A program made the translations under genes and the position numbers. Below the pieces are notes generated by a model. The model did not search any database. It saw nothing but the letters and a program-made list of their open reading frames with translations, and had not been told where the DNA came from. Below are positions 1 through 7,644 of a stretch of DNA of 33,182 nt, piece after piece; the stretch's first letter is position 1, and every line of letters begins with the position of its first letter. The DNA is from Bog-793 sp035625025 (GTDB taxonomy: Bacteria; Actinomycetota; Acidimicrobiia; Acidimicrobiales; Bog-793): positions 1 through 33,182 of the forward strand of contig DASPQJ010000013.1 in NCBI GenBank assembly GCA_035625025.1, given 5' to 3'.

Positions 1-183
1 GCCGGCATCGCCGCCACCGCGGGGTTCTTGCTGACCTTCGTCCTGCCCGAGCCGGCGCGTCGCACCCTCGAGGCGGTCTCCGGCGAGGATGCGGCCGACG
101 GCGTCCCGCTGGCGGCCCACGCCTGGAGTGAGGATGCCTCGCGGCGTTCGCCGTCACCCGGCGAGCTCGTGACCGAGACCTAA
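1..183 (+). CDS. MFS transporter, C-terminal end only (partial)
   Basis: The frame is open from the first base of the window and stops at TAA 181-183. Only the last 60 residues are present. They begin with a hydrophobic stretch (AGIAATAGFLLTFVLPEP) that looks like the end of the last membrane helix, followed by RRTLEAVSG, which resembles the E-x-x-R-x-T-L-E-E-V/I-S motif that follows helix 12 in sugar-porter-type MFS proteins. The remaining roughly 35 residues form a polar cytoplasmic tail. The family call rests on this short stretch, so the substrate cannot be stated. The start lies upstream of the window. Confidence 0.55.
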   Translation, partial: AGIAATAGFLLTFVLPEPARRTLEAVSGEDAADGVPLAAHAWSEDASRRSPSPGELVTET

Positions 184-208
184 CGCGCGCCACGTCCCGG
201 CCAGGCGG

Positions 209-282
209 TGGGGACGGAGGGGATCGAACCCTCACTGTGAACGTTTTAAGCGCTCTGCCTCTGCCGATTGGGCTACGTCCCC
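209..282 (-). tRNA. tRNA with anticodon UAA (Leu by codon), class I shape
   Basis: Read on the minus strand, a complete 74-nt cloverleaf is visible. Acceptor GGGGACG pairs perfectly with CGTCCCC, with T8-A9 following. The D-arm is GCC/GGC with GG in the loop. The anticodon stem GAGCG/CGTTC carries the loop CTTAAAA (anticodon TAA). The variable loop is 5 nt (ACAGT). The T-arm GAGGG-TTCGATC-CCCTC is perfect and the discriminator is A73. The tail after A73 reads CCG, so CCA is not fully encoded. UAA reads the Leu codon UUA, and A73 suits leucine identity. However, bacterial tRNA-Leu normally has a long class II variable arm, which is absent here. The tRNA call is firm; the amino-acid identity is less so. 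Confidence 0.85.
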
Positions 283-1895
283 ACGTGACCGCTGTGTTCA
301 GGAGCAACCAGAGCGACGCCGCGGCGCCGGGCGCCCTCGATCGGGCCGCCCACACCGTAGCGCCCGAGCCGTCGCTCCCAGAACTGCCGCTCGGACTCAT
401 GGGGCGCGTCGACAGGACCCGAGTGAAGGCCGAACCGCATCGTTGTACGCCGCGTCGCCTCGTAGCGCGACCAGGCTCCGACCCGGTCGTTCGACGGATC
501 GCCGGAACGGGCGAAGGCGACCCACGACTCCTGCATCTCGTCCGAAAGCCGGAAGGCTTCCTCCCCGGTGCCGGAGAACAGCCCGATGATCGGTTCGTGC
601 ACGGTACCGAACACGAAGGGAAGCTCGATCCCGTGACAGGCACCAAGACCGCCCCCGGCGAACGGCGACGGCCAGTCGAACAGGTAGACGTAGGTCCCAG
701 GCGTTCGTTTCCGGTGTGCGTCGGCGAGACGGAGCTGGGGGACGCGGAAGATCCAGTCGGTTACGATCGCATCGAGTAGCGCCCGTTCGCTCAGCGGTTC
801 GTCGCGCTCGCGGCGCGCTCTCCGGTACTCGGCAATCGCGTCGCGGGCCAATCCCTCGTCCTCGATCCCCGCTCCCCGCAGGTACCGTCCGACGAGCCCC
901 TCGAGGTCGGTCCCGGTGAGTTCCTTGCCGGCGAGGATGGCGAACGAGAAAAGCTTGAACTCATCGCGGTTCGACCCGAGGAGCAGGTCGATCCCCGCTG
1001 ATGATCCCGCGACGATCAAGTCCTCGGGATGGGACGGGAAAAGGCCCCTGTCGACGACCGGCTGGAACGGCAGGCCGATACCGGCATCAACCTCACCATT
1101 GACCACGATCTGCGCCGCGAGGAGCTCGTCGACCGGGACGGTCGTCAACGCCTCCCGGCTCAGCTCGGGATGGCCGAGGAGTTCGCTGAGCCGTTCGGCA
1201 ATCCGTGCCGCGGGCGGCGGGTCGATCGCGAGCGTCGCGCCACTCTCGGCGATCACGCGATGGAACAGTCCCCGCGCCTTCGGCACGGCCAACAGATCGC
1301 AGATTGACATCGCCCCCGCCGACTCACCGAACACGGTGACGTTTCCCGGATCACCGCCGAACGGCCCGATGTTGTCGCGCACCCAGCGGAGCGCGGCGAT
1401 CTGGTCGTGAAGACCCCAATTGCCGATGGCACCACTTGTGTCGTCAGCGAGTGCCGGATGCGCGAGGAAGCCGAGAGCGCCGAGCCGATAGTTGAAGGTC
1501 ACGACGACGACCCCCCGGGCGGCAAGCCGCTCGGCCCGGTACATGACACCCGACCCGCTCCCGTTGCAGAAGGCGCCGCCGTGGACGAACACCATCACCG
1601 GTCGCGGCCCGCGACCGAGCGCCGGGGTCCAGACGTTGCAGAAAAGACAGTCTTCGCTCTGTTCGACGGGGTCGCCCGGGAAGTAGCTGCCGAGCCCCGA
1701 GGGCGGCTGGGGCGCAACAGGGCCGAACACCGAGGCGTCCCGCACACCTGCCCACTCCGGAGCCGGTTGGGGCGGTCGGAAGCGAAGCCCACCGAGCGGG
1801 GCCGCGGCATACGGAATGGCCCGGAAGGACCACACGCCCTCGGCCTCGATCCCGCGCACGACTCCGGCGCGGGTGGTGACGACGCCTTTGGACAC
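273..1895 (-). CDS. Type B carboxylesterase / para-nitrobenzyl esterase family
   Basis: A 540-residue alpha/beta hydrolase of the carboxylesterase type B family, which hydrolyses carboxylic esters. Family landmarks are in order: the N-terminal GVVRG...FRAIPYAAAPLGGLRF block; QSEDCLFCNVWTP with its paired-cysteine region; oxyanion-hole segment VFVHGGAF; nucleophile elbow VFGESAGAMS (Ser); LLLGSNRDEFKLF (acidic triad residue); and GACHGIELPFVFG (His). Length is typical. No signal peptide is evident, so it is probably cytoplasmic. The start is GTG at 1895, with AGGAGG 5 nt upstream. The C-terminal VGT and TAG stop are encoded by the first ten bases of the downstream tRNA gene. The substrate cannot be predicted. 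The NlpC/P60 gene is transcribed divergently. Confidence 0.9.
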   Translation of the reverse strand: MSKGVVTTRAGVVRGIEAEGVWSFRAIPYAAAPLGGLRFRPPQPAPEWAGVRDASVFGPVAPQPPSGLGSYFPGDPVEQSEDCLFCNVWTPALGRGPRPVMVFVHGGAFCNGSGSGVMYRAERLAARGVVVVTFNYRLGALGFLAHPALADDTSGAIGNWGLHDQIAALRWVRDNIGPFGGDPGNVTVFGESAGAMSICDLLAVPKARGLFHRVIAESGATLAIDPPPAARIAERLSELLGHPELSREALTTVPVDELLAAQIVVNGEVDAGIGLPFQPVVDRGLFPSHPEDLIVAGSSAGIDLLLGSNRDEFKLFSFAILAGKELTGTDLEGLVGRYLRGAGIEDEGLARDAIAEYRRARRERDEPLSERALLDAIVTDWIFRVPQLRLADAHRKRTPGTYVYLFDWPSPFAGGGLGACHGIELPFVFGTVHEPIIGLFSGTGEEAFRLSDEMQESWVAFARSGDPSNDRVGAWSRYEATRRTTMRFGLHSGPVDAPHESERQFWERRLGRYGVGGPIEGARRRGVALVAPEHSGHVGT

Positions 1896-2021
1896 TCGGC
1901 CCTCCTCGGTCGGGGCGGACGAACTCGCCGGATGCGACGCTACCGGACCTGTCGGGTCCCCTCACCTGGCAGTTCACGCGACAGCTTTGACTTTTGCCTT
2001 CGCTGTGGCCAAAGTTAATGG

Positions 2022-3254
2022 GTGTTATCGGTGAGGTTTAGGGGCTGCATCGCGCCGCTGGTCAGCGTGGTTGTCTTCGCGGGCGCTGCCGCCTCCCCGG
2101 CTGCCGCGGCTCCAGGCGACCCGTCCGGGCCGACGAACGCCCAGATTCAGGCGGCGCGGGCCAGGGCGACCGAACTTTCCCAGATGATCTCGGCCGAGAA
2201 TGAAAAGGAGCAGATCGCCAGCGAGAGCTACGACCGGGCGAACATCCTCATCGGGTTGGCGCAGAAACGCCTCGCGGTCCTGCGCCTGAAGATCCACCAC
2301 GAGAGTCTTGCGATCGCGGCCGGAAAGCGCAGAGTCCAGCGCGCCGCCGTCGAGGCCTACGTCGACGGCGACAACGCGGCATCGCAGTTCGCGGGCCTTC
2401 TCGGCTCCTCGATCACCGACGCCGGGTCGCTCGCCACCTACGCCGGGGTGGCCACGACTGCGCTCCACGCCGCTGTCGTCCGCCTCGACCATGCCGAGGC
2501 GCGACTACGGGCGAGCGAGGCCGGCGTCCGCACCGAGGCCGCCGCCGCCCGCGCCGCGGCCGCGAGTTCGGCGGAGGCGCGCTCGCAGGCGATGGCGGCG
2601 CGCGAGGTGACGTCCGCGGCCCTCGGGCAGGTCAAAGGACACCTCGCCGCGCTGATCGAGCAGCAGGCCCTGGTCAAGGCGGCCGAAGCCGCGGCGGCGG
2701 CGCGGGAGGCCAAAGCGGCCGCGGCCCGCAATCAGGACGCCCTCAACGCCGAAGCGGCGGCCGAACTTGCGAGCGCGATGGCCGGGAGCGATCCCGCCGC
2801 GGCAGAGGAGGCTGAAGTCGAGGCGGCGATCGCGAGCGAGGTCGGTCACCCGGCGCTCCTCCCGGCGGGATCCTCCCCGGCCGGCGACATCGCGGTCGAG
2901 AAGGCGGAGAGCTTCCTCGGCGTCCCCTACGTCTGGGGCGGCGCCGGACCATCCGGTTTCGACTGCTCCGGGCTCACGATGGTGGCGTGGGGCGCGGCGG
3001 GCGTCAGCCTGACCCACAGCGCCTGGTACCAGTACCGGGAGACGACGCACATCCCCCTGTCGGCCATCGAGCCCGGTGATCTGCTCTTCTACACGTTCCC
3101 GAACGACGGTCCCGACCCGATCACCCACGTCGCGATGTACGTCGGCGCGGGCCCGTACGGCACCGAGACGATCATCCAGGCACCCGAGACCGGCGAGACC
3201 GTCTCCTACTCCCCCATGTACTACTTCGGCTTCGTCGGTGCCGGACAACCCTGA
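2022..3254 (+). CDS. Secreted coiled-coil NlpC/P60 peptidoglycan hydrolase
   Basis: A 410-residue exported cell-wall hydrolase (RipA/CwlO-like layout). Residues 1-30 form a Sec signal peptide (hydrophobic LVSVVVFAGAAASPAAAA with an AxA-type cleavage site). Residues about 40-270 are an Ala/Glu-rich coiled coil. Residues about 290-410 form the NlpC/P60 endopeptidase domain: Cys315 in FDCSGL, His369 in THVAMYVG, and Gln386 as the likely third polar residue. This family cuts D-Glu-gamma-DAP-type stem-peptide bonds, and coiled coils in such enzymes usually hold the domain inactive until a partner binds. The start could be GTG 2022 or GTG 2031; neither has a clear Shine-Dalgarno. TTGACT at 1987-1992 is a possible -35. 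The N-terminal module resembles that of the protein at 9668-10714. Confidence 0.88.
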   Translation: MLSVRFRGCIAPLVSVVVFAGAAASPAAAAPGDPSGPTNAQIQAARARATELSQMISAENEKEQIASESYDRANILIGLAQKRLAVLRLKIHHESLAIAAGKRRVQRAAVEAYVDGDNAASQFAGLLGSSITDAGSLATYAGVATTALHAAVVRLDHAEARLRASEAGVRTEAAAARAAAASSAEARSQAMAAREVTSAALGQVKGHLAALIEQQALVKAAEAAAAAREAKAAAARNQDALNAEAAAELASAMAGSDPAAAEEAEVEAAIASEVGHPALLPAGSSPAGDIAVEKAESFLGVPYVWGGAGPSGFDCSGLTMVAWGAAGVSLTHSAWYQYRETTHIPLSAIEPGDLLFYTFPNDGPDPITHVAMYVGAGPYGTETIIQAPETGETVSYSPMYYFGFVGAGQP

Positions 3255-3266
3255 CGGGTGCGACGC

Positions 3267-3926
3267 TCAGGCGTCGGCCGACCCGAGCCAGTCCTTCTCG
3301 TAGGCCTCGCGACGTTCCGCCCAGTCCTCGGAGGTGATCGCGTAACGGACGTGGTCCTCCCACACCCCGTCGATCTCGAGGTAACCCCTGGCGAGACCTT
3401 CCTCGACGAGCCCGAGCTTCTCGGCCACCCGCCGGCTCGGCCGATTGCGCGGGATGATTGCCACCTGGACACGGTGCAGGCTGAGCTCGGAGAATGCGAA
3501 ACCGAATACGACAACACAGGACTCGGGCACGTAGCCTCGGCCGGCGTGCGCCTCGTCGACCCAATAACCGAGGTACGCGCTCTGGGAGGCTCCGCGCTGG
3601 ATCGACGACAGATTGATCTCACCGACAAAGCTGCCGCCGACGAAGATCCCGAAGCTGAAGGCGGTACCGAGTTGATGGTCGCGCTCGCGCATCGAGCAGC
3701 GCGCGACGAACGAGGAGCGGTCCTCGGAGAGGTAAGGCGCACCGGCGCGCCGCGGCTCCCAGTGGACGAGCCACTCGCGGGCCCTGGTTCTCACCTCAAG
3801 CCAGGCGCGATAGTCGCCGGCCCGGAGCGGGCGCAGCGTCACCCGTCGACCGCGGAGCTCCTGACCGAGATCGCGAGGCGTCAAGTCGACCCCGGCAGGC
3901 GTCGCCGCTCCGCCGACGTGTCGCAC
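3267..3926 (-). CDS. GNAT N-acetyltransferase, RimJ/RimL type
   Basis: A 219-residue GNAT-fold acetyltransferase. The core begins at LRGRRVTLRPLRAGDY (strand 1 of RimJ/RimL proteins). It continues with FVGEINLSSIQRGASQSAYLGYWVDEAHAGRGYVPES, where strand 4 leads into the acetyl-CoA pyrophosphate loop (AGRGY), then LHRVQVAIIPRNRPSRRVAEKLGL, the conserved N-x-x-S-x-x-V-x-E-K-x-G motif. RimJ/RimL enzymes acetylate the alpha-amino group of ribosomal proteins or other amines; the substrate here is unknown. The start is GTG at 3926, with about 25 residues before the domain and no strong ribosome site, so a later start is possible. It converges with the NlpC/P60 gene (12-bp gap) and diverges from the glycosyltransferase cluster. 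Confidence 0.88.
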   Translation of the reverse strand: MRHVGGAATPAGVDLTPRDLGQELRGRRVTLRPLRAGDYRAWLEVRTRAREWLVHWEPRRAGAPYLSEDRSSFVARCSMRERDHQLGTAFSFGIFVGGSFVGEINLSSIQRGASQSAYLGYWVDEAHAGRGYVPESCVVVFGFAFSELSLHRVQVAIIPRNRPSRRVAEKLGLVEEGLARGYLEIDGVWEDHVRYAITSEDWAERREAYEKDWLGSADA

Positions 3927-4048
3927 CCCACGACCTCTGGGAAAGAGTGGACCACGGCCCCATCGTGCCAGATCCTCCGATCCTCACCACCTACACTCAC
4001 CCGGCGCGAGACCATCGGCGTCGCGACGACGGATCCGACTGAACCGCG

Positions 4049-6001
4049 ATGACGAACCAGCATCATTCCCTGGATGGCGCGGACGAGCTCGCCCGCATCG
4101 TGGCAGCGCTCGAGCGGGCGACGCGCGAGTTCGACGCGCTGCTCAACGGTGAACGGCTTCGACCGCCCGACCACTGGCACGGGCGCGATCGGGACGACCC
4201 CGAGGCCGAAGACTTGGCCTCACGGCCCGAGGGCGGCTACCCCCCCGACGCCGCCGAGGATCGCCGCGCCTACCACCGGTGGCTCGCCCAACGCGGCGAG
4301 CCGACGAGCCTCGGATCGCCCGGCGACGAGCCCCGCCGCACCCCGGTGACGAGGACACCGTGGCGGGGCGCGCCCTTGGTCACCGTCGTCGTCGTCGTGT
4401 CCGACGCGCCGGCCGATCTCGTCGCGCGGTGCGCCGGTTCGATCTTCGCCCAGTCATTCGCCCGCTGGGAGCTCGTATTGGTGCGCGATGCGGCCAGCCT
4501 GGCGCCCGCCGACTGCCTCAGCTCGCTGCGACGCGTCGACCGGCGGGTCCGCGTCGTAGAGGCGGCCGCCGGCGAAACGGTGGACGCGATCAACCGGGCG
4601 ATCGGCGCGGCCCGAGGTGAGTTCGTCACGCTCGTCGACGCGAGCGACGAACTGGCGCCCGGGGCCCTCCAAGCCATCGCCGAAGTGACCGCGAATTCAC
4701 CCGACGCCGATATCGTCTACACCGACGCCGACCAGATCGACCCGGTCGGCGAGCGCTTCGCACCAAGCCTCAAACCCGCCTGGTCGCCGGACCTGTTCCT
4801 CGGCTGCAATTACATCGGCCATCTCGCGGCGATTCGGCGAGCCCTCGTCGCCGACCTCGGAGGCCTGCGATCGGGGTTCGCCGACGCGGCCGAATACGAC
4901 CTCGTGCTGCGCGCGACCGAACGGGCGCGCAGAATCTTCCACGTGCCGGGTGTCGCCTACCACCGCCGACAGTCAAAGGCGCCACGAACTGAAGAGCGCG
5001 GCCGCGGCGAGGACCCGACACGACGGGTGCTCGTCGACGCGCTCGCGCGCCGGGGTGAAAGAGCCGCGATCGAGACCGGGGCGCTCGAGGGACACTTCAA
5101 CCTGCGCCGCGCCGTCGACCGGCAACCGCTCGTCAGCATCATCATCCCGTTCCGCGACGAGCCGTCGTTGCTTTCCAAGTGCGTGCGGTCGATCCGCGCC
5201 GAGCCCGGTTACGACCAATTCGAGCTCGTGCTGGTCGACAACGAGAGCGAGCTTCCCGAGACCATGGCCCTCCTCGCGCGACTCGCCGAGGAGCGAGGAG
5301 TGCGCCTCGTCAGAGCGCCTGGCTCCTTCAACTGGTCGGCGATCAACAACGCCGCCGTCGCCCAGTGTGCGGGAGAGCTCCTCGTCTTCATGAACAACGA
5401 CATCGAGGCGCGCCGGCCGCTTTGGCTCGACGCCCTCGTCGGTCATGCCCTGCGCCCCCAGGTCGGCGCCGTGGGAGCGCGCCTTTTGTACCCCGACGGT
5501 TCGCTCCAGCACGGCGGGGTCGTCTTCGGCCTCGGCGGGCTGGCGGGTCACGTGCTGCGGGGGCTGCCCGGCGATCGCCCGGGCTACCAGGCGATGGCCG
5601 TCCAGACCCGCAACTGCTCCGCGGTCACCGGCGCCTGCATGATGACGCGCCGCAAGGTGTTCGAATCGGTCGGCGGATTCGACGAGTCGTTGTCCGTAGC
5701 CTTCAACGACGTCGACTACTGCCTGAAGCTGCGCGAGGCTGGCTACCTCGTCGTGTACACGCCGCTCACCGAGCTCGTCCACCACGAGTCGCGGTCCCGT
5801 GGGCACACCGAAGATTCCGCGGCGCAACGCCGGATCCGCGAGCGCTTTGGGGCGGCGCTCGAAGTAGGCGACCCCTACTACAACCCATTGCTGAGCAAGT
5901 GGCGAGACTGGTGCCCGATCTCGACCGTACAGGAGGACGAACGATGGACGAACTTTCTCATGACGACGCTCTCGACGCCGGATCCGTCGTCGAGCAGCTG
6001 A
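4049..6001 (+). CDS. Tandem-domain family 2 glycosyltransferase
   Basis: A 650-residue protein with a polar N-terminal region (about 1-105) and two GT-A folds. The first (about 108-330) starts at LVTVVVVVSDAP and carries GEFVTLVDASDELAPGAL with IVYTDADQID. The second (about 355-610) starts at PLVSIIIPFRDEPSLL and carries GELLVFMNNDIEARRPLWLD (DxD-like NND), GACMMTRR, VGGFDESLSVAFNDVDYCLKL (the ED-type catalytic region) and LVHHESRSRG. This arrangement is typical of transferases that build rhamnan, O-antigen or other surface polysaccharides by adding sugars from nucleotide donors at the inner membrane. No membrane segment is evident. The start is ATG 4049; TACACT at 3992-3997 could be a -10. 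The 3' end overlaps the next gene by 58 bp. Confidence 0.9.
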   Translation: MTNQHHSLDGADELARIVAALERATREFDALLNGERLRPPDHWHGRDRDDPEAEDLASRPEGGYPPDAAEDRRAYHRWLAQRGEPTSLGSPGDEPRRTPVTRTPWRGAPLVTVVVVVSDAPADLVARCAGSIFAQSFARWELVLVRDAASLAPADCLSSLRRVDRRVRVVEAAAGETVDAINRAIGAARGEFVTLVDASDELAPGALQAIAEVTANSPDADIVYTDADQIDPVGERFAPSLKPAWSPDLFLGCNYIGHLAAIRRALVADLGGLRSGFADAAEYDLVLRATERARRIFHVPGVAYHRRQSKAPRTEERGRGEDPTRRVLVDALARRGERAAIETGALEGHFNLRRAVDRQPLVSIIIPFRDEPSLLSKCVRSIRAEPGYDQFELVLVDNESELPETMALLARLAEERGVRLVRAPGSFNWSAINNAAVAQCAGELLVFMNNDIEARRPLWLDALVGHALRPQVGAVGARLLYPDGSLQHGGVVFGLGGLAGHVLRGLPGDRPGYQAMAVQTRNCSAVTGACMMTRRKVFESVGGFDESLSVAFNDVDYCLKLREAGYLVVYTPLTELVHHESRSRGHTEDSAAQRRIRERFGAALEVGDPYYNPLLSKWRDWCPISTVQEDERWTNFLMTTLSTPDPSSSS

Positions 6002-6420
6002 GGTCGCTCGTCGCCGAAGGTCGCAACCAGTATCCGCGTTCGTGGATGCCGCGGGCCACGTACGAGGATCTCGTCGTCGACGACGGACGTGAGCCGATCC
6101 ACCTCCTCGAGAGCCTCGCCTACCTCCACCGTCACTGGGACATGGCGAACTCACGCATTTGCAAGGGGATCGGTTGGGGACCGAAGGCGATCGTCCAGCG
6201 TCTGCTCAGCCGGATCGTCAACGGCGCGATGAGCCATTACTTCGTCGAGGAGCAGATGTTCCGCTCCAACCTCGCTCGGGCGATCGACGCCATCGCTTAC
6301 CGCGTCGACAACATCACCTACGCCGATCAACGGGCGCTGCTCGGGGCGGTGCGAGCCGACCTCATCGATCTCGCCCGCCATGTCGAGCACCGGCTCGACG
6401 CTCGCGACAACGGCCGCTGA
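5944..6420 (+). CDS. Small helical protein in glycosyltransferase cluster, function unknown
   Basis: A 158-residue acidic, mostly helical protein that I do not recognise as a named family. The start is ATG 5944, with AGGAGG at 5931-5936 inside the upstream glycosyltransferase gene. The 58-bp overlap with that gene and the 41-bp overlap with the next one indicate translational coupling and stoichiometric expression. The visible layout is an N-terminal helix (VVEQLRSLVAEGRNQYPRSW), a conserved-looking middle (HRHWDMANSRICKGIGWGPKAIVQRLL) and two C-terminal helices. The layout resembles the helical bundle found before methyltransferase or glycosyltransferase domains in polysaccharide clusters. 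A role as a partner of the neighbouring transferases is inference. Confidence 0.75.
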   Translation: MDELSHDDALDAGSVVEQLRSLVAEGRNQYPRSWMPRATYEDLVVDDGREPIHLLESLAYLHRHWDMANSRICKGIGWGPKAIVQRLLSRIVNGAMSHYFVEEQMFRSNLARAIDAIAYRVDNITYADQRALLGAVRADLIDLARHVEHRLDARDNGR

Positions 6421-7627
6421 GCACGTGGTCGCGGTGTCGGTGGCACGACAGGCTCGGACCCGTCCCGTCGTCGCGATCGTCACGCGCCACTGGGGCGAGA
6501 CCCAGAACGAAGCAGTGGCCGCGACGCGTCTCGTCGCCGGGGCGCTCGCCGGTCAGGCCGACGTCGCGGTCGTCCAGCTCGACGAAGCGGAAAGAGCGAC
6601 CTACAACGACAGCGTCTTCGAAGTCCACCGCGTCCCCGTCCGTGGCGCGAATCCACGGCGCAACGCCCTGCTGCGCGGGGCGCTCGCCGGACGGGTGAGT
6701 CCGTCCGGCCTCCCGGCGGCGGCAATCGAACTGCTCCACCGCTACGACGGGGAAGCCCCCGACGTCGTCGGGACCCTCGATGAACTCGCTCCGGACGCCG
6801 TTGTCCTCGTCGGCGTCCACCAGCCCTGGGACATCGCGACGCTCGGGCTGCCGGGCGACCCGGGTCGGCCCTGGATCGTCGCGATCCCGTTCCTCGGCTC
6901 CGGAAGGCCCTTCCCCGCCGAAATCGCGCGCCTTGTGGCGCCCGCCGACCGCATCGGAACGGTCCACCCTGGCGAGCGCGCCCCGCTCGTTGCGCTCGCG
7001 CAAAACCGCGAGTCGGACATCGTCGCGCTCGACCTCGCGATCGGGGTCAACCGCCACGCGACCGCGGAACCCCTCGTCGGTGTCGCCGCGTACGGCGAGT
7101 ACGTCTTGCTCGTCCGGCGCTTCCCCGCCGGTGGCCCGCGCGTCGGCCGCGCGGTCAACGCCGAGATGCTCCCCCCGATCCTTCCGGGTCTCTCGGTCGC
7201 CGAGGTCGACGGCGAGGCCTGGCGGATCTGCGACGCCTACAACACCGCCACGCTGCCGGTGAACCCCAGCCGCGTGAACTTCTCCCGGCTCGTCGCCCAC
7301 GCCCGAGCGACGGTCGACGTCCGGCCGCCGGGTCCCGTCGGCAGCATCGCGATCGAGTCGATGCTGCTCGGCGTTCCCGTCGTCGTACCTGACGAGTCAG
7401 CCGCACAGGCGCACGTCGCTGCCGCCAACGGCGGGCTCTGGTACCGCGACGTCGGCGAGCTGTTCGACGCGGTCCGGGTCGTCGTCAGCGGTCCGATCGG
7501 CGCGCGCCTCGCCGCACAGGGGCGGGCCTACGCCCAGGAAAAGCACGGTGACATCGACGCCTTCGTCGCCCGCATGACCGCACTCGTTCTCGGGCCGGCG
7601 GCCAAGGAAGGGACCGGTCGAAACTGA
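6380..7627 (+). CDS. Glycosyltransferase, probably GT-B fold (GT4-like)
   Basis: A 415-residue protein with two Rossmann-like halves. The N half starts at RPVVAIVTRHWGETQNEAVAATRLVAGAL and holds ELAPDAVVLVGVHQPWDIATLGL. The C half holds GEYVLLVRRF, VNPSRVNFSRLVAHARATVDVRPPGPVGSIAIESMLLGVPVVVPDESAA and GLWYRDVGELFDAV. The last block is the donor-binding signature of GT4-like enzymes, in which a Glu in the helix after G-x-x-x-I-E binds the nucleotide sugar. The N-terminal 25 residues are poorly conserved in character, so the true start may be later than ATG 6380. It overlaps the previous gene by 41 bp and is the last gene of the three-gene cluster. The product is probably a surface polysaccharide or glycan; the sugar is not predictable. 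Confidence 0.8.
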   Translation: MSSTGSTLATTAAEHVVAVSVARQARTRPVVAIVTRHWGETQNEAVAATRLVAGALAGQADVAVVQLDEAERATYNDSVFEVHRVPVRGANPRRNALLRGALAGRVSPSGLPAAAIELLHRYDGEAPDVVGTLDELAPDAVVLVGVHQPWDIATLGLPGDPGRPWIVAIPFLGSGRPFPAEIARLVAPADRIGTVHPGERAPLVALAQNRESDIVALDLAIGVNRHATAEPLVGVAAYGEYVLLVRRFPAGGPRVGRAVNAEMLPPILPGLSVAEVDGEAWRICDAYNTATLPVNPSRVNFSRLVAHARATVDVRPPGPVGSIAIESMLLGVPVVVPDESAAQAHVAAANGGLWYRDVGELFDAVRVVVSGPIGARLAAQGRAYAQEKHGDIDAFVARMTALVLGPAAKEGTGRN

Positions 7628-7644
7628 GCCGGTCGACCGGCGGG

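Noticed and set aside
1987..2019. TTGACT followed by AAAGTTAAT before the NlpC/P60 gene as a promoter
   Set aside because: The -35-like hexamer is good, but no -10 lies at 16-19 bp spacing, so it is mentioned only as a possibility in the gene entry.
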